A stretch of DNA of 64,000 nt from Dyadobacter endophyticus. GTDB lineage: Bacteria; Bacteroidota; Bacteroidia; Cytophagales; Spirosomataceae. Made by a program: the position numbers and the translations under genes. Under the pieces are notes generated by a model. That model did no database searches, was not told the DNA's origin, and saw nothing but the letters and a program-made list of their open reading frames with translations. This document shows positions 54,500-64,000 of this stretch, one piece after another. Every line of letters begins with the position of its first letter. The first letter of the stretch is position 1. The stretch spans positions 1,488,001-1,552,000 of the forward strand of contig NZ_BMIA01000002.1 of the NCBI RefSeq assembly GCF_014641595.1, written 5' to 3'.

Positions 54500-57406
54500 T
54501 TGAAAATGATATTGAATACGGCAGAAAAACGACTCGTAAAAAGTCATTTACCCAGCCGGGCCTTCAAATATAAGGCGGGCTGCTGTACTGCCATACTATT
54601 GCTGGTTACAATCTTTCGTCCCTCTCTTGCCCAGGAAACCCCTCCGCTGATCAACTATCCGGCCTCTCTTTACAAAGCCCACAATCAGAATTGGGACATG
54701 AGCCAAAGCGCCGACGACATTATCTATTCTGCCAATTCGGATGGCTTGCTGGAACACGACGGAGCGTCATGGAAGCTCTATCCCCTGCCCGACGGTCAGA
54801 TCGTTCGTGCAGCACTTTACGACGAACATACATCAGAACAGCCCGGTGGAAAAGTCCTGAACCGGAGCGCTCAGGCTGAGCAACGCATTTATGTGGGTGG
54901 TTTTTCGGAGTTCGGATATTGGAAAAAAGAAGCGGATGGCCAGCTGAAATATTATTCTCTAAGCAAAAAAGCAGGTTTCGTGAGTCTGAAAACGGAAGAA
55001 ATCTGGCATATCCTTAAAACGCCCCGATACATTTACTTCCAATCCTTCTCGGTGATTTACCGGTACGACGGTAAAAATCTGAAAGAAATCAAAAGTCCGG
55101 GCAACATCATGTTCATGCGGTTTGTCCGTAACCGGGTGTTGGTCCAGTCAATCGGCCGAGGTATTTATGAGTTAAAAGGAGAGCAATTTGAACCTTTGAC
55201 CGGCACGGAAAGCCTCTCTCCTACCATTATATCCTCCATATTACCCTTTTCCAACGGCGGAATCCTGATTTCTACGACGAAACACGGGCTATTCATCTGG
55301 CAGAACGGCACGCTCATCCCCTGGAACATCGCCATTTCAGAAGATCTGAAAAGAAACATCGTCAATCGTGCGATCGTCATGAGCCGCGATAGCAGCATCG
55401 TGTTCGGGACGATCCAGAATGGGGTTTATGTGGTTTCCAAGAATGGCGTATTGAGGTATCAGTTCAACAAGGAAACCGGGCTGCAAAACAACACGGTGCT
55501 GGCCCTGAAAGAGGATGCGCGGCAACAGCTCTGGATCGGGCTGGATCAGGGAATCGATATGGTCAAAATGTCGTCTCCCATCATCGCTTACCAGACCAGC
55601 GACAATCCGCTCGGCTCCACCTATGCAGCGGCCATCTGGCGCGGAAATCTTTATGTAGGCTCGAACAAGGGTGTATTTGTGAAAAAATGGCTTTCTCCCG
55701 AGCCATTCCGGCCCGTCCGGGGGCTCGAAGGCCAGACCTGGGCGCTTAAAGTACTCGATGACCAGCTCCTGTGCGGTCATAACGATGCTACCTACCGAAT
55801 TGAAGAAAATGGCATTACCAAAATTTCGAATATCAATGGCGGCTGGATCTTCCTGCCCGTCAAATACGGTCGGGATACGCTTCTTTTACAGGGCGCTTAT
55901 GTGGGATTGCATGTGTATAAAAAGGACGCAAAAGGCGTGTGGACTTACGCTTACCCCGTCAAAAATTCGGTACCAATCCCGATCCGCCAGATCGTGCGCG
56001 ACCATGCCGGTACATTCTGGCTCGGGCATGCGTACAGGGGTTTATTTCAGACTAAACTCACACCCGCACTCGACTCGGCGCTGCTATGGAAAGAATTTAA
56101 AGCGCCGCAGGACCTTCCCAGTGAATTTTCGGTGGAAGTAGTGCAATGGCTCAACGGGCAGGTACGCGTGCGCTCCGGCAATGCGTTTTTCCAGCCCGAT
56201 CCTTCCGGTAAGCTCATTACAAGCAGCGACTTTTCAAAAGAAGAAGATAATTACAAAGTGCGCACGGGACTGCATGGCGACTGGTTCAAAGTTTTCATCA
56301 ACCGCGTGGCATTCTATCAGCCGGGCAAAGAAACGAGAATCCTCCCGCTCTCGCTCGTGCGCAACAGCGAGACCGTCGTCCCGCTTTCGGAGGATTACTA
56401 TTTCTTTTGCCTCGACAACGGCTATGCGCTATACAACCGAAAGACGCGTGACGAGCAGAACGAAGCGGCCGGTCCGCCGGCGATCCGCAAAGTTGCTAAC
56501 CTGCGCAACCTCAATGAAACATTCGCCGTTTCGGGAGCTCCCTCGCTGCCCGCGGAGGTGCGCTCGCTGCGCATTGCATTCGCATTACCCGTTTATGGCC
56601 AGAATGTGCAATATAAATACCGGCTCAAAGGCCTGACCGATCAATGGTCGGAATGGACGGATCAGAGTTTCGTCGAATTCACAAACCTGGAATCGACCGA
56701 CTACATTTTTGAGATAAGGAGCAATCTCAACGACACCATCGGCACTTATCATTTCGGAGTGAAGCCTTACTGGCGCGAGACGTTGTTTGCCAAGATCCTT
56801 TTCGCCGTGATCATTGCCGTGGCACTGGCAGCACTTATCGTTTACCAGGAGAAACGGCTTGCGCGCCACCGCCGGAAGCTGATCGAAGAGCAGGAGGAAA
56901 AACTACGCCAGCAACGCCTTTCCAGCGAACGGCGGATCATGCAGATACAGAATGAAAAACTTCAAAGCGACATTCAGAGCAAGAGTCAGCAGCTTTCGAA
57001 TGTGGCGATCAACGTGGTGAAGAAAAATGAAATTCTGGAAGAGATCCGCGACGAACTGAAACAGGTGAAAGCCGAAATGGGGCAGCAGCTTCCCAACATC
57101 CATTATCAAAAGCTCCTGCACAGTATCGAACGCAACGTGGCCGGCAAGGACGACTGGGTTTTGTTCGAACAGAACTTCGATGAAGTACACGAACAGTTCT
57201 TCAAACGGCTCCGGCAGATATACCCGACCATCTCCCCCTCGGAGCTGCGGCTTGCGGCATGCCTTCGCATGAATCTTTCCACAAAAGAAATGGCTCCCGT
57301 TCTGGGGATTTCCGTACGCGGTGTGGAAATCAAGCGCTATCGGCTTCGTAAAAAGCTCGGTTTGGACAACGATGCCAATCTGGCCCAATTTATGATGGAC
57401 ATTTGA
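54500..57406 (+). CDS. Membrane-spanning propeller/Y_Y_Y/HTH regulator of the second glycan locus
   Basis: A 968-residue one-component regulator. N-terminal signal anchor at about residues 27-44, then a long periplasmic sensor of beta-propeller repeats (about 50-680). A Y_Y_Y immunoglobulin-like domain follows (about 695-750, YKYRLKGLTDQWSEWTDQSF), then a membrane helix (about 764-782, KILFAVIIAVALAALIVY) and a cytoplasmic coiled coil (about 783-890). A LuxR-like helix-turn-helix ends the protein (about 904-968, SELRLAACLRMNLSTKEMA). No histidine kinase domain lies between, so sensing is linked directly to DNA binding. It lies just upstream of the SusC/SusD pair, which it presumably controls. 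Confidence 0.9.
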   Translation: MKMILNTAEKRLVKSHLPSRAFKYKAGCCTAILLLVTIFRPSLAQETPPLINYPASLYKAHNQNWDMSQSADDIIYSANSDGLLEHDGASWKLYPLPDGQIVRAALYDEHTSEQPGGKVLNRSAQAEQRIYVGGFSEFGYWKKEADGQLKYYSLSKKAGFVSLKTEEIWHILKTPRYIYFQSFSVIYRYDGKNLKEIKSPGNIMFMRFVRNRVLVQSIGRGIYELKGEQFEPLTGTESLSPTIISSILPFSNGGILISTTKHGLFIWQNGTLIPWNIAISEDLKRNIVNRAIVMSRDSSIVFGTIQNGVYVVSKNGVLRYQFNKETGLQNNTVLALKEDARQQLWIGLDQGIDMVKMSSPIIAYQTSDNPLGSTYAAAIWRGNLYVGSNKGVFVKKWLSPEPFRPVRGLEGQTWALKVLDDQLLCGHNDATYRIEENGITKISNINGGWIFLPVKYGRDTLLLQGAYVGLHVYKKDAKGVWTYAYPVKNSVPIPIRQIVRDHAGTFWLGHAYRGLFQTKLTPALDSALLWKEFKAPQDLPSEFSVEVVQWLNGQVRVRSGNAFFQPDPSGKLITSSDFSKEEDNYKVRTGLHGDWFKVFINRVAFYQPGKETRILPLSLVRNSETVVPLSEDYYFFCLDNGYALYNRKTRDEQNEAAGPPAIRKVANLRNLNETFAVSGAPSLPAEVRSLRIAFALPVYGQNVQYKYRLKGLTDQWSEWTDQSFVEFTNLESTDYIFEIRSNLNDTIGTYHFGVKPYWRETLFAKILFAVIIAVALAALIVYQEKRLARHRRKLIEEQEEKLRQQRLSSERRIMQIQNEKLQSDIQSKSQQLSNVAINVVKKNEILEEIRDELKQVKAEMGQQLPNIHYQKLLHSIERNVAGKDDWVLFEQNFDEVHEQFFKRLRQIYPTISPSELRLAACLRMNLSTKEMAPVLGISVRGVEIKRYRLRKKLGLDNDANLAQFMMDI

Positions 57407-57495
57407 CCCGATTGCATTAATCCGCTATCAAACTCCTTTTGTTCAGGCAAACCTTGCATTATTCCCATTGATGTAGTGGTGATGTAGTGCTTTTT

Positions 57496-57527
57496 TTGAT
57501 TCCTCCCCCGCTTGGAACTTAATTTTG
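57496..57527 (+). promoter_or_regulatory. Promoter of the second susC gene
   Basis: TTG at 57496-57498, a 21-bp spacer and a perfect TAATTTTG at 57520-57527. The predicted start leaves a leader of about 40 nt before the ATG at 57573. Confidence 0.65.
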
Positions 57528-57572
57528 AAGTCAATAAATTCTTATAATAATTCAATCACCAATTTGAAACTG

Positions 57573-60500
57573 ATGAAAACTATTGTACGATTACTGTACA
57601 TGCTCGTTTTCCTGGCACTGGGGAGTTTCTCTTACGCGCAGGAAATAAATGTGACCGGGAAGGTCACTTCGAGTGCCGACAATTCGGCGCTGCCGGGCGC
57701 CAGCGTGCTCATCAAAGGCACTACTACCGGTGTACCTACCGATGCCGATGGTACCTTCACCATAAAAGTTCCGTCACCACAATCCGTCCTCGTATTTTCG
57801 ATGATCGGAATGGTTACCCAGGAAATCACCGTAGGCAACCAGACTACGCTGAACGTCGCATTACTGGAAGATGCCAAAGCATTGACCGAAGTGCTAATCG
57901 TAGGTTATGGTTCGCAGAAAAAACTCGACGTTACAGGAGCTATCACGCAAATCAAAGGAGCCGAAATTTCGAAGCAGCCTTCTATGAACGCCGTCAGCGG
58001 TTTGCAGGGCAAGGTTGCCGGCGTACAGATAAACAACTCTGGTAAGCCTGGTGAGGCGCCTCAGATCCGCATCCGCGGTGTGGGAACCGCATATGGCAGC
58101 GCTAATCCATTGTACGTGGTCGACGGTGTCTGGTTCGACGATATCAGCTTTCTGAACTCAGGCGATATCGAAAGCATGAACATCCTGAAAGATGCGTCCA
58201 GCCAATCCATTTATGGTGTAAGGGCGGCAAACGGGGTGGTTTTAATCACTACTAAAAAAGGAAAATCCGGACAGCCGGTCATCGATTACAACGGCTTTGT
58301 AGGTTACCAGAAAGTGACCAATCAGATCAAAATGGCGAATGCGAATGAATATGCCACGATGATCAACGAATTGAGCCGTGTCAATGGAAAAACGGATATC
58401 CTTGACCCTACGCAATTTGGCGAAGGCACCGACTGGTACCACCAGATCCTGCGCAATGCATTCGTAACCAACCACCAGCTTTCGATCAGTGGCGGCGGCG
58501 AAAAATCAACTTACAACTTCTCGCTCGGCTACCTGAATCAGGATGGTATTGTTGAAAAGAACAATTTCAAACGCTACACAGCCCGTTTGCAAAATGATTT
58601 CCAGGTTTTGAAAAACCTGAAAGTGGGTTACTCGGCAACCGGTTCTTTCAGCAAATCGAAAGATGAAGCGGGCGGTATTTTCCGTCAATTATATGCGGCG
58701 GGCCCCGTTGTGCCGGTTTATTATGCCGACGGCACTTATGGTGATCCTACTGATTACAATCTGGGTGATGGTAACAACTTCAACCCGCAGGTTACGGTTG
58801 ATTTCTATAACCAGAATACCAAAAAGACACTTCTTACCGGCAATGCATACGCGGAGCTCTCGCTATTCAAAGGCCTTACATTCCGCACCAGCCTCGGCGG
58901 ACGCTACGGACAAGACGAAACCCGTACTTATGTGCCGCAGTATGTTGCTACTTTCAAACAGCGCAACACAACAAGCTTCCTCGAATTCGTACGGCCGCAA
59001 ACGCGCTACTGGATCTTTGAAAATACTTTGACCTACACCAAAGAATTCGGCCAGCACAGCATTACGGCGCTTTTGGGCCAGTCCGCTCAGCGTGACCAGT
59101 CGTACAAACTAACCGCCAATGCATTGAATGTGCCTTTTTCAAACGAGGGCGACCTTTACCTGGCATTGGGCAGTGCGGACGGACGTAATGTGAAAGACGA
59201 AGGCGATCTCGGAACGTATGCCTCCTACTTTGGTCGTATAAACTACTCTTTCGGAGAACGTTATATGTTGAACGCTTCTCTCCGTGCGGATGGTTCGTCT
59301 AAATTCTTCGAGGGTGGTAATGCCTGGGGTTACTTCCCTTCTGTGGGTGCGGGCTGGGTGATCAGTAATGAGAACTTCATGAAAGGCCAGACGATTTTCG
59401 ATAACCTGAAAGTCCGCGGTAGCTGGGGTAAAATCGGCAATGCATCTGTTCCTTCCAACTTATCGACGCTCACAGTGGCTACCGGCGGAGGTCTGGCGGC
59501 TATCTTCGGCGGCCAGCTGAATACGGGTGCCAGCATCAACTCCATCATCCCTCCCACTACTTACTGGGAACGTGGTGTGGGTACCGATGTAGGTATCGAG
59601 GCTTCCTTTCTGAAATCGAGATTAGCCGTTGAACTGGATTATTATATCAAGAAAACGGAGCGTGCGATCTTCGACATTCCGGTGTTGACTTCCATTGGTA
59701 CGAGCTCGGGCCGGATCGTGGGCAACCAGGCCGATTTCCAGAACAAAGGCTTCGAATTTGCATTGAACTGGCGTGACGATATTACCGATGGTCTTTCTTA
59801 CAGCGTCGGAATCAACGGAGCGGTCAATAATAACAAAGTTCTTTCCGTGTCGTCGGGTGCTAACCCTATTTATGATGGCGGTGTTGGCCTCACAAGCGGT
59901 GCACTTGCAACCCGTACCCGCGTAGGCGACCCCATTGGCTCTTTCTACGGCTACATCGTGGACGGCATTTTCCAGAATGATGAAGAAATTAAAAATTCGG
60001 CCCAGCCGGGTGCGAAACCAGGTGACTTTAAATACCGCGATATCAGTGGAACCAACGGTGTGCCGGACGGAAACATTTCCGGTCTCGACCGCCAGGTAAT
60101 CGGGAATCCCAACCCGAAATTCACCTACGGTATCAACACCAGCTGGACTTATAAGAGCGTCGACCTCATGCTCGATTTCCAGGGTGTTGCCAAAGTGGAT
60201 ATTTACAATGCCAATATGGGCTGGCGCTATGGTAATGAAAACTTCACCAAGGATTTTTACGATAACAGATGGCACGGAGAAGGTACTTCGAACACCTATC
60301 CTTCGGCCAACATCGGCGGAGGCCAGAACTACCTGCCAAACTCATTCTTTGTACAAAGCGGCAGCTATTTCCGGGTCAGAAATGCGCAGATCGGCTACAC
60401 GTTCCCGCAGGCTTTCAACGAAAGGCTGAAAATCCGCAAGTTGCGTCTGTATGCAAATGCACAGAATCCTTTGAACTTCTTTAAATACAAAGGACTGTCA

Positions 60501-60605
60501 CCCGAGGTAAGAGCCAACGAAAACAAACCGACTCAAGCCGGTATCGACGCCAATGTGTACCCGCTTTCAGCGACATACAACTTTGGTATTAATGTCACCT
60601 TCTAA
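57573..60605 (+). CDS. SusC/RagA TonB-dependent outer-membrane transporter
   Basis: A 1010-residue transporter; the ATG at 57573 gives a normal signal peptide (LVFLALGSFSYAQE), while the ATG at 57525 adds a non-signal tail lying across the predicted promoter start. A carboxypeptidase-regulatory-like domain (about 25-105) precedes the TonB region (TEVLIVGYGSQKK), the plug with AVSGLQGKVAGVQINNSGKP and PLYVVDGVW, and the barrel ending ATYNFGINVTF. It is the first gene of the second glycan locus and is followed 13 bp later by susD. Confidence 0.96.
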   Translation: MKTIVRLLYMLVFLALGSFSYAQEINVTGKVTSSADNSALPGASVLIKGTTTGVPTDADGTFTIKVPSPQSVLVFSMIGMVTQEITVGNQTTLNVALLEDAKALTEVLIVGYGSQKKLDVTGAITQIKGAEISKQPSMNAVSGLQGKVAGVQINNSGKPGEAPQIRIRGVGTAYGSANPLYVVDGVWFDDISFLNSGDIESMNILKDASSQSIYGVRAANGVVLITTKKGKSGQPVIDYNGFVGYQKVTNQIKMANANEYATMINELSRVNGKTDILDPTQFGEGTDWYHQILRNAFVTNHQLSISGGGEKSTYNFSLGYLNQDGIVEKNNFKRYTARLQNDFQVLKNLKVGYSATGSFSKSKDEAGGIFRQLYAAGPVVPVYYADGTYGDPTDYNLGDGNNFNPQVTVDFYNQNTKKTLLTGNAYAELSLFKGLTFRTSLGGRYGQDETRTYVPQYVATFKQRNTTSFLEFVRPQTRYWIFENTLTYTKEFGQHSITALLGQSAQRDQSYKLTANALNVPFSNEGDLYLALGSADGRNVKDEGDLGTYASYFGRINYSFGERYMLNASLRADGSSKFFEGGNAWGYFPSVGAGWVISNENFMKGQTIFDNLKVRGSWGKIGNASVPSNLSTLTVATGGGLAAIFGGQLNTGASINSIIPPTTYWERGVGTDVGIEASFLKSRLAVELDYYIKKTERAIFDIPVLTSIGTSSGRIVGNQADFQNKGFEFALNWRDDITDGLSYSVGINGAVNNNKVLSVSSGANPIYDGGVGLTSGALATRTRVGDPIGSFYGYIVDGIFQNDEEIKNSAQPGAKPGDFKYRDISGTNGVPDGNISGLDRQVIGNPNPKFTYGINTSWTYKSVDLMLDFQGVAKVDIYNANMGWRYGNENFTKDFYDNRWHGEGTSNTYPSANIGGGQNYLPNSFFVQSGSYFRVRNAQIGYTFPQAFNERLKIRKLRLYANAQNPLNFFKYKGLSPEVRANENKPTQAGIDANVYPLSATYNFGINVTF

Positions 60606-60618
60606 GATCACAAGCGAT

Positions 60619-62112
60619 ATGAAAAATATAAGTTTTAAAACCAATTTGAGGCAGAAAGGGCTATATCTCGGGCTTGCAGCACTCCTGATCGTCCCTTCCT
60701 CATGCAGCGACAGCTTCCTGGATGTTGATCCGCAAGGCAAGCAGGCCGGTGCCGTTTTCTGGGAAAGCGAAGCCGATGCGACCAAAGCCGTGAATGCAAT
60801 GTATGCCAATTTAAGAAGCTGGAACAACACAGCTTTCGGGGCCATCGCGCTGGAAAGTATCGGCTCGGACGATGCTGAAAAAGGGAGCACGCCGTCGGAT
60901 GCGACTTTCTTCAACCTGTATGACACTTTCACAGTAGGCTCCACGGATGGGCAGCTTGGCGGATTTTGGGAAGGACAATACCAAAACATTAACTATGCCA
61001 ACCAGGTGATCAGCAATATCCCGGCGATCAGTATGGATGAGAGCTTGAAAGCGAGGTATCTTGCCGAGGCGAAATTTGTACGCGCGTACTCGTATTTCAG
61101 GCTCGTGAGGGCATTCGGAGACGTGCCATTGCGCCTTAGCCTGCCCAAAGACGCGACTGAATACAACCTGACACGCACACCCAAAGCGGACGTGTATGCA
61201 GCAATCGAAAAAGACCTGACCGAAGCTGCGGCTGCATTGCCACAAAACTACGGCGCCGCCGATCTCGGTCGCGTTACTAAGGGTGCCGCGCAGTCGCTTC
61301 ATGCCAAAGTTTCGATGTACCAGGCCAAATGGCAGCAGGTTTTCGACCTTACCACCCAAGTTATCAACTCAGGCCAGTATTCCCTGTTTTCCGACTACGA
61401 GGCATTGTTCCGTGTGGCCAACGAAAATTCAAAGGAGTCTATCTTCGAAATTCAGAACGAACTGATACCTTCCAACAAGGACGCATCTAACTCTCAGTAC
61501 TCTCAGGTGCAAGGCGTTCGTGGTGTAACTGGCGGCGGCTGGGGCTTTAATGTCCCTACCGAAGCACTTTCGAAGTCATTTGAAGCGGGTGACCCCCGCA
61601 GAGATGCAACCATCATTTTTCGCGGCGAAACTACGCCCGCCGGAGATGCTATTCCTGCAACCGGCGATAACCCGATGTACAACCAGAAATCGTATGTACC
61701 GTTCAAGCTGTACGTAACCGGGTTCAACGAAGGGTCCCAACAGAATGTGCGCGTGATTCGGTATGCGGAGGTCCTGCTGATGAATGCGGAAGCTGCCAAC
61801 GAAGTCGGCAACACCACCCAGGCACTCGCTTCGCTTGAACTGGTCCGTGCACGTGCGAGAGGCGCTAGCAAAACCATCCTTCCAAAAGTTACCACTACCG
61901 ACAAAGCTGCATTGCGCACGGCGATCTGGAATGAACGCCACGCCGAACTGGCCATGGAATTCGACCGCTATTTCGACGTCATCCGCCAGGGACGCGCTGC
62001 CGAAATCTTCGGCCCCAAAGGCTGGAAAGCCGGCAAAAACGAAGTTTGGCCGATCCCTCAGAACGAAATCGACCTTAGTGCAGGCGTGCTCACCCAAAAC
62101 CCAGGTTATTAA
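60619..62112 (+). CDS. SusD/RagB family glycan-binding lipoprotein
   Basis: A 497-residue lipoprotein; the start at 60619 gives a lipobox with Cys29 (IVPSSCSDSF). The longer frame overlaps susC and is not used. SusD helices (AKFVRAYSYFRLVRAFGDVP), the RagB C-terminal region (ERHAELAMEFDRYFDVIRQG) and the NEIDLSAGVLTQNPGY end are all typical. It binds the glycan at the cell surface and closes the SusC channel. It is followed 20 bp later by a LamG-fold lipoprotein. Confidence 0.96.
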   Translation: MKNISFKTNLRQKGLYLGLAALLIVPSSCSDSFLDVDPQGKQAGAVFWESEADATKAVNAMYANLRSWNNTAFGAIALESIGSDDAEKGSTPSDATFFNLYDTFTVGSTDGQLGGFWEGQYQNINYANQVISNIPAISMDESLKARYLAEAKFVRAYSYFRLVRAFGDVPLRLSLPKDATEYNLTRTPKADVYAAIEKDLTEAAAALPQNYGAADLGRVTKGAAQSLHAKVSMYQAKWQQVFDLTTQVINSGQYSLFSDYEALFRVANENSKESIFEIQNELIPSNKDASNSQYSQVQGVRGVTGGGWGFNVPTEALSKSFEAGDPRRDATIIFRGETTPAGDAIPATGDNPMYNQKSYVPFKLYVTGFNEGSQQNVRVIRYAEVLLMNAEAANEVGNTTQALASLELVRARARGASKTILPKVTTTDKAALRTAIWNERHAELAMEFDRYFDVIRQGRAAEIFGPKGWKAGKNEVWPIPQNEIDLSAGVLTQNPGY

Positions 62113-62132
62113 TCTCAAACCACGATCTATCG

Positions 62133-62975
62133 ATGAAAACTTTTAAGAATAAACTGACCGTGGCATTGTGTGCAACAACCATGCTCGGGGTAACATCCTG
62201 TTACGAGAAGTTCGATCCCGAAAGCTACGCGCCCAGCGTGTCGATCGGGGGTTTTACCAGTTCCGACGAAATTGCGAAGGCCAACCTGGTGGCACATTTC
62301 CCTTTCGATGGCACATACAGCGATGTTATTTCCAACACCGCGGGTACCAACACCGGTACCACTTTCGCAAACGGACTCAAAGGCCAGGCGATGAAAGGTG
62401 CAAAAGACGGCTACGTGCTTTTTAACCCAACTGCGGCCATTCTCGGATTGAAGAGCTTTACCATGACCTATTGGGTGAACAGCCCATCGACCAAAGTGCA
62501 GGGTGGTATCATCGGGCTCGTCGGCTTATCCCAGACAAATGGTTTCTGGGGCAACATAGAGACGTTTTTCGAAAACGGCGGCACGGAAACCGACGGTGTT
62601 TTCAAAGCACACATTCAGAACGACAAGGTGGATGCCTGGGTAGCCAAGGAAGGCATTGTGAACCTTTACAATTCCTGGACGCACCTTGCGTTGTCGTACG
62701 ACGCCACGTCGTCAACTTTCAGTATTTATGTGAATGGCTCCAAAACAGCTACCACTACGGTCGCCAATTTTGGAGAGTTGAAATGGAAAAGTCCGGGTAA
62801 AATGGTGTTCGGTACCGTTCAATTCCAGACCAAACCCAGCCTGACTTCCGAATCGGGGGCGCAGGATTGGGCAAGCTACCTGACGGGCCTGCTCGACGAA
62901 GTGCGGATTTACAACGTTGCTTTGAAAGATGCCGAAGTAGATGCGCTGGTTAAATTGGAATCAAGAGGGAAATAA
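62133..62975 (+). CDS. LamG-like jellyroll lipoprotein
   Basis: A 280-residue surface lipoprotein with lipid-bearing Cys23 (LGVTSCYEK). A concanavalin A-like/LamG fold covers about residues 50-275: LVAHFPFDGTYSDVI, SFTMTYWVNSP, SWTHLALSYDATSSTFSIYV and LLDEVRIYNVAL are its standard strands. Such proteins act as extra surface glycan-binding proteins in polysaccharide loci. It overlaps the next gene by one base. Confidence 0.9.
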   Translation: MKTFKNKLTVALCATTMLGVTSCYEKFDPESYAPSVSIGGFTSSDEIAKANLVAHFPFDGTYSDVISNTAGTNTGTTFANGLKGQAMKGAKDGYVLFNPTAAILGLKSFTMTYWVNSPSTKVQGGIIGLVGLSQTNGFWGNIETFFENGGTETDGVFKAHIQNDKVDAWVAKEGIVNLYNSWTHLALSYDATSSTFSIYVNGSKTATTTVANFGELKWKSPGKMVFGTVQFQTKPSLTSESGAQDWASYLTGLLDEVRIYNVALKDAEVDALVKLESRGK

Positions 62976-64000
62976 TGCCTTTCAGACACCTCCTTTTTCT
63001 GTGTTCCATCATCTGGCTCGGGGTTTCCTGTAAATCGGAAAAGGAAACCCCCGGGCCATCCAATCCCGGAATACCGGCCTCATTCGGTTTCAATAGCCTG
63101 AAAGTGAATGGCGCCTATTCCGGGCTCAAATACAAGGATGTAAACCTGAAACCTAAAATCAGGTTTACATTTTCCTCCTCACTCGACAATGCTACCGTCG
63201 CCAACGGGGTTACTTTCCAATCCGCCTCCGGGGAGATCGTTGCATTTACCGCTGTCCTGGAAGGCGGCGACAGTTCGGTAGTGATCACTCCCTCAGCCGA
63301 TTTAAAATACCTCACAAGCTATTCGGTTGTTGCTACAAAGGGATTGAAGTCCAAAGCCGGCGGCATGCTGCTCAGTGAGGTAAAAGTAGAATTGATCACG
63401 GCGCTCGACTCTGCCGACAAGTTCCCTGCGATCAGCGACGAAGCATTGCTAACCCTGGTTCAGCGGCAAACCTTCAAATACTTCTGGGATTTTGGGCATC
63501 CCGTGAGCGGGCTCGCGCGGGAACGCAACACTTCCGGCGACGTGGTAACCTCAGGCGGCAGCGGTTTTGGAATTATGACCATTCCGATCGCCATCGAGCG
63601 GAAGTTCGTCACCCGTGCACAGGGCCTGGAAAGAATGCAGAAGATCGTCGGCTTTCTCAAAAAGGCGCAGACATTTCACGGCGCTTACCCGCATTGGCTC
63701 AATGGCGCTACGGGTGTGGCGGTACCATTCAGTGAGAAGGACAATGGGGCTGATCTGGTAGAAACTTCCTTCCTCGTTCAAGGCCTGCTTACGGCCCGTC
63801 AGTATTTCAATGAGGGTAATGCGGCTGAAACTGCTTTGCGGGCTGATATCAATGCGATCTGGGAAGCAGTGGAATGGGACTGGTTCCGGAAAAACAATGA
63901 AAACGTACTTTACTGGCATTGGAGCCCTAATTACGGCTGGGATATGAACCACCAGATCCGAGGCTGGAACGAATGCCTCATTACCTATGCATTGGCCGCC
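62975..64000 (+). CDS. PF10091 (GH144-like) glycosidase lipoprotein, 3' end outside window
   Basis: An incomplete gene: ATG at 62975 (its A shared with the preceding TAA), open through the last base, 342 codons visible. The lipobox gives Cys19 (WLGVSCKSE). A bacterial Ig-like (Big_5) domain spans about residues 34-145, then the family's catalytic region begins with LTLVQRQTFKYFWDFGHPVS. Further matches are SGGSGFGIMTIPIAIER, DLVETSFLVQGLLTARQYF and SPNYGWDMNHQIRGWNE. The family is annotated as glucoamylase-like; characterised GH144 members are endo-beta-1,2-glucanases. The enzyme should act at the surface with the neighbouring SusC/SusD. Confidence 0.9.
   Translation, partial: MPFRHLLFLCSIIWLGVSCKSEKETPGPSNPGIPASFGFNSLKVNGAYSGLKYKDVNLKPKIRFTFSSSLDNATVANGVTFQSASGEIVAFTAVLEGGDSSVVITPSADLKYLTSYSVVATKGLKSKAGGMLLSEVKVELITALDSADKFPAISDEALLTLVQRQTFKYFWDFGHPVSGLARERNTSGDVVTSGGSGFGIMTIPIAIERKFVTRAQGLERMQKIVGFLKKAQTFHGAYPHWLNGATGVAVPFSEKDNGADLVETSFLVQGLLTARQYFNEGNAAETALRADINAIWEAVEWDWFRKNNENVLYWHWSPNYGWDMNHQIRGWNECLITYALAA

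Overview
The window looks like chromosomal DNA of a Bacteroidota bacterium of the Cytophagales type; Dyadobacter or a close relative is my guess from family resemblance, not from a search. The evidence is two SusC/SusD pairs, the gliding and type IX secretion genes sprA and gldF, several promoters of the Bacteroidota form TTG-N(about 21)-TAnnTTTG, many SPI/SPII and Tat signal peptides, and few Shine-Dalgarno sites. I saw no tRNA, rRNA, CRISPR array or intact insertion sequence.

Left part (1-10.3 kb, minus strand): a polysaccharide-utilisation locus with SusC, SusD and two exported sulfatases. A PIN-toxin/antitoxin pair and a small inverted-repeat element sit between the two sulfatases. A membrane di-iron hydroxylase of the sterol desaturase family lies beyond SusC.

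10.4-23.4 kb (plus strand): a LacI-type regulator, then a long run of sugar-catabolic genes. These are two Tat-signal Gfo/Idh/MocA oxidoreductases, a Tat-signal DegT aminotransferase, a ceramidase-like hydrolase, a beta-propeller protein, an MFS sugar transporter, NagA, NagB and a lipoprotein Gfo/Idh oxidoreductase, closed by a strong terminator. With the sulfatases this suggests use of a sulfated, amino-sugar-containing glycan: outer-membrane uptake, desulfation, chemistry outside the cytoplasm, import, then NagA/NagB feeding glycolysis. REP-like palindromes lie between some of these genes.

23.5-29.7 kb: an accessory region of small genes (an orphan HigA-like protein, DUF2695, an XRE regulator, a broken 2'-5' RNA ligase gene). 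It is followed by an A+T-rich two-gene operon encoding an SF1 helicase-like ATPase and a DUF2290 protein, with two tandem promoters and a possible small RNA or attenuator upstream. This is the best candidate here for an undescribed, possibly defence-related system.

29.7-50 kb: mostly core genes. They are an FAD oxidoreductase, an ECF sigma/anti-sigma pair, gldF, two DUF4199 membrane proteins, a dihydroorotase homologue that has lost its first metal-binding HxH, gcvH, the giant sprA, ruvA, a LysM lytic transglycosylase, gatA, tatA, a YkvA protein and mdh.

50-64 kb: a TonB-dependent receptor convergent with a porin-like protein, then a second polysaccharide locus. That locus has a membrane-spanning Y_Y_Y/HTH regulator, SusC, SusD, a LamG-fold lipoprotein and the start of a PF10091-type (GH144-like) glycosidase that runs off the window. 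Beta-1,2-glucan is a plausible substrate.
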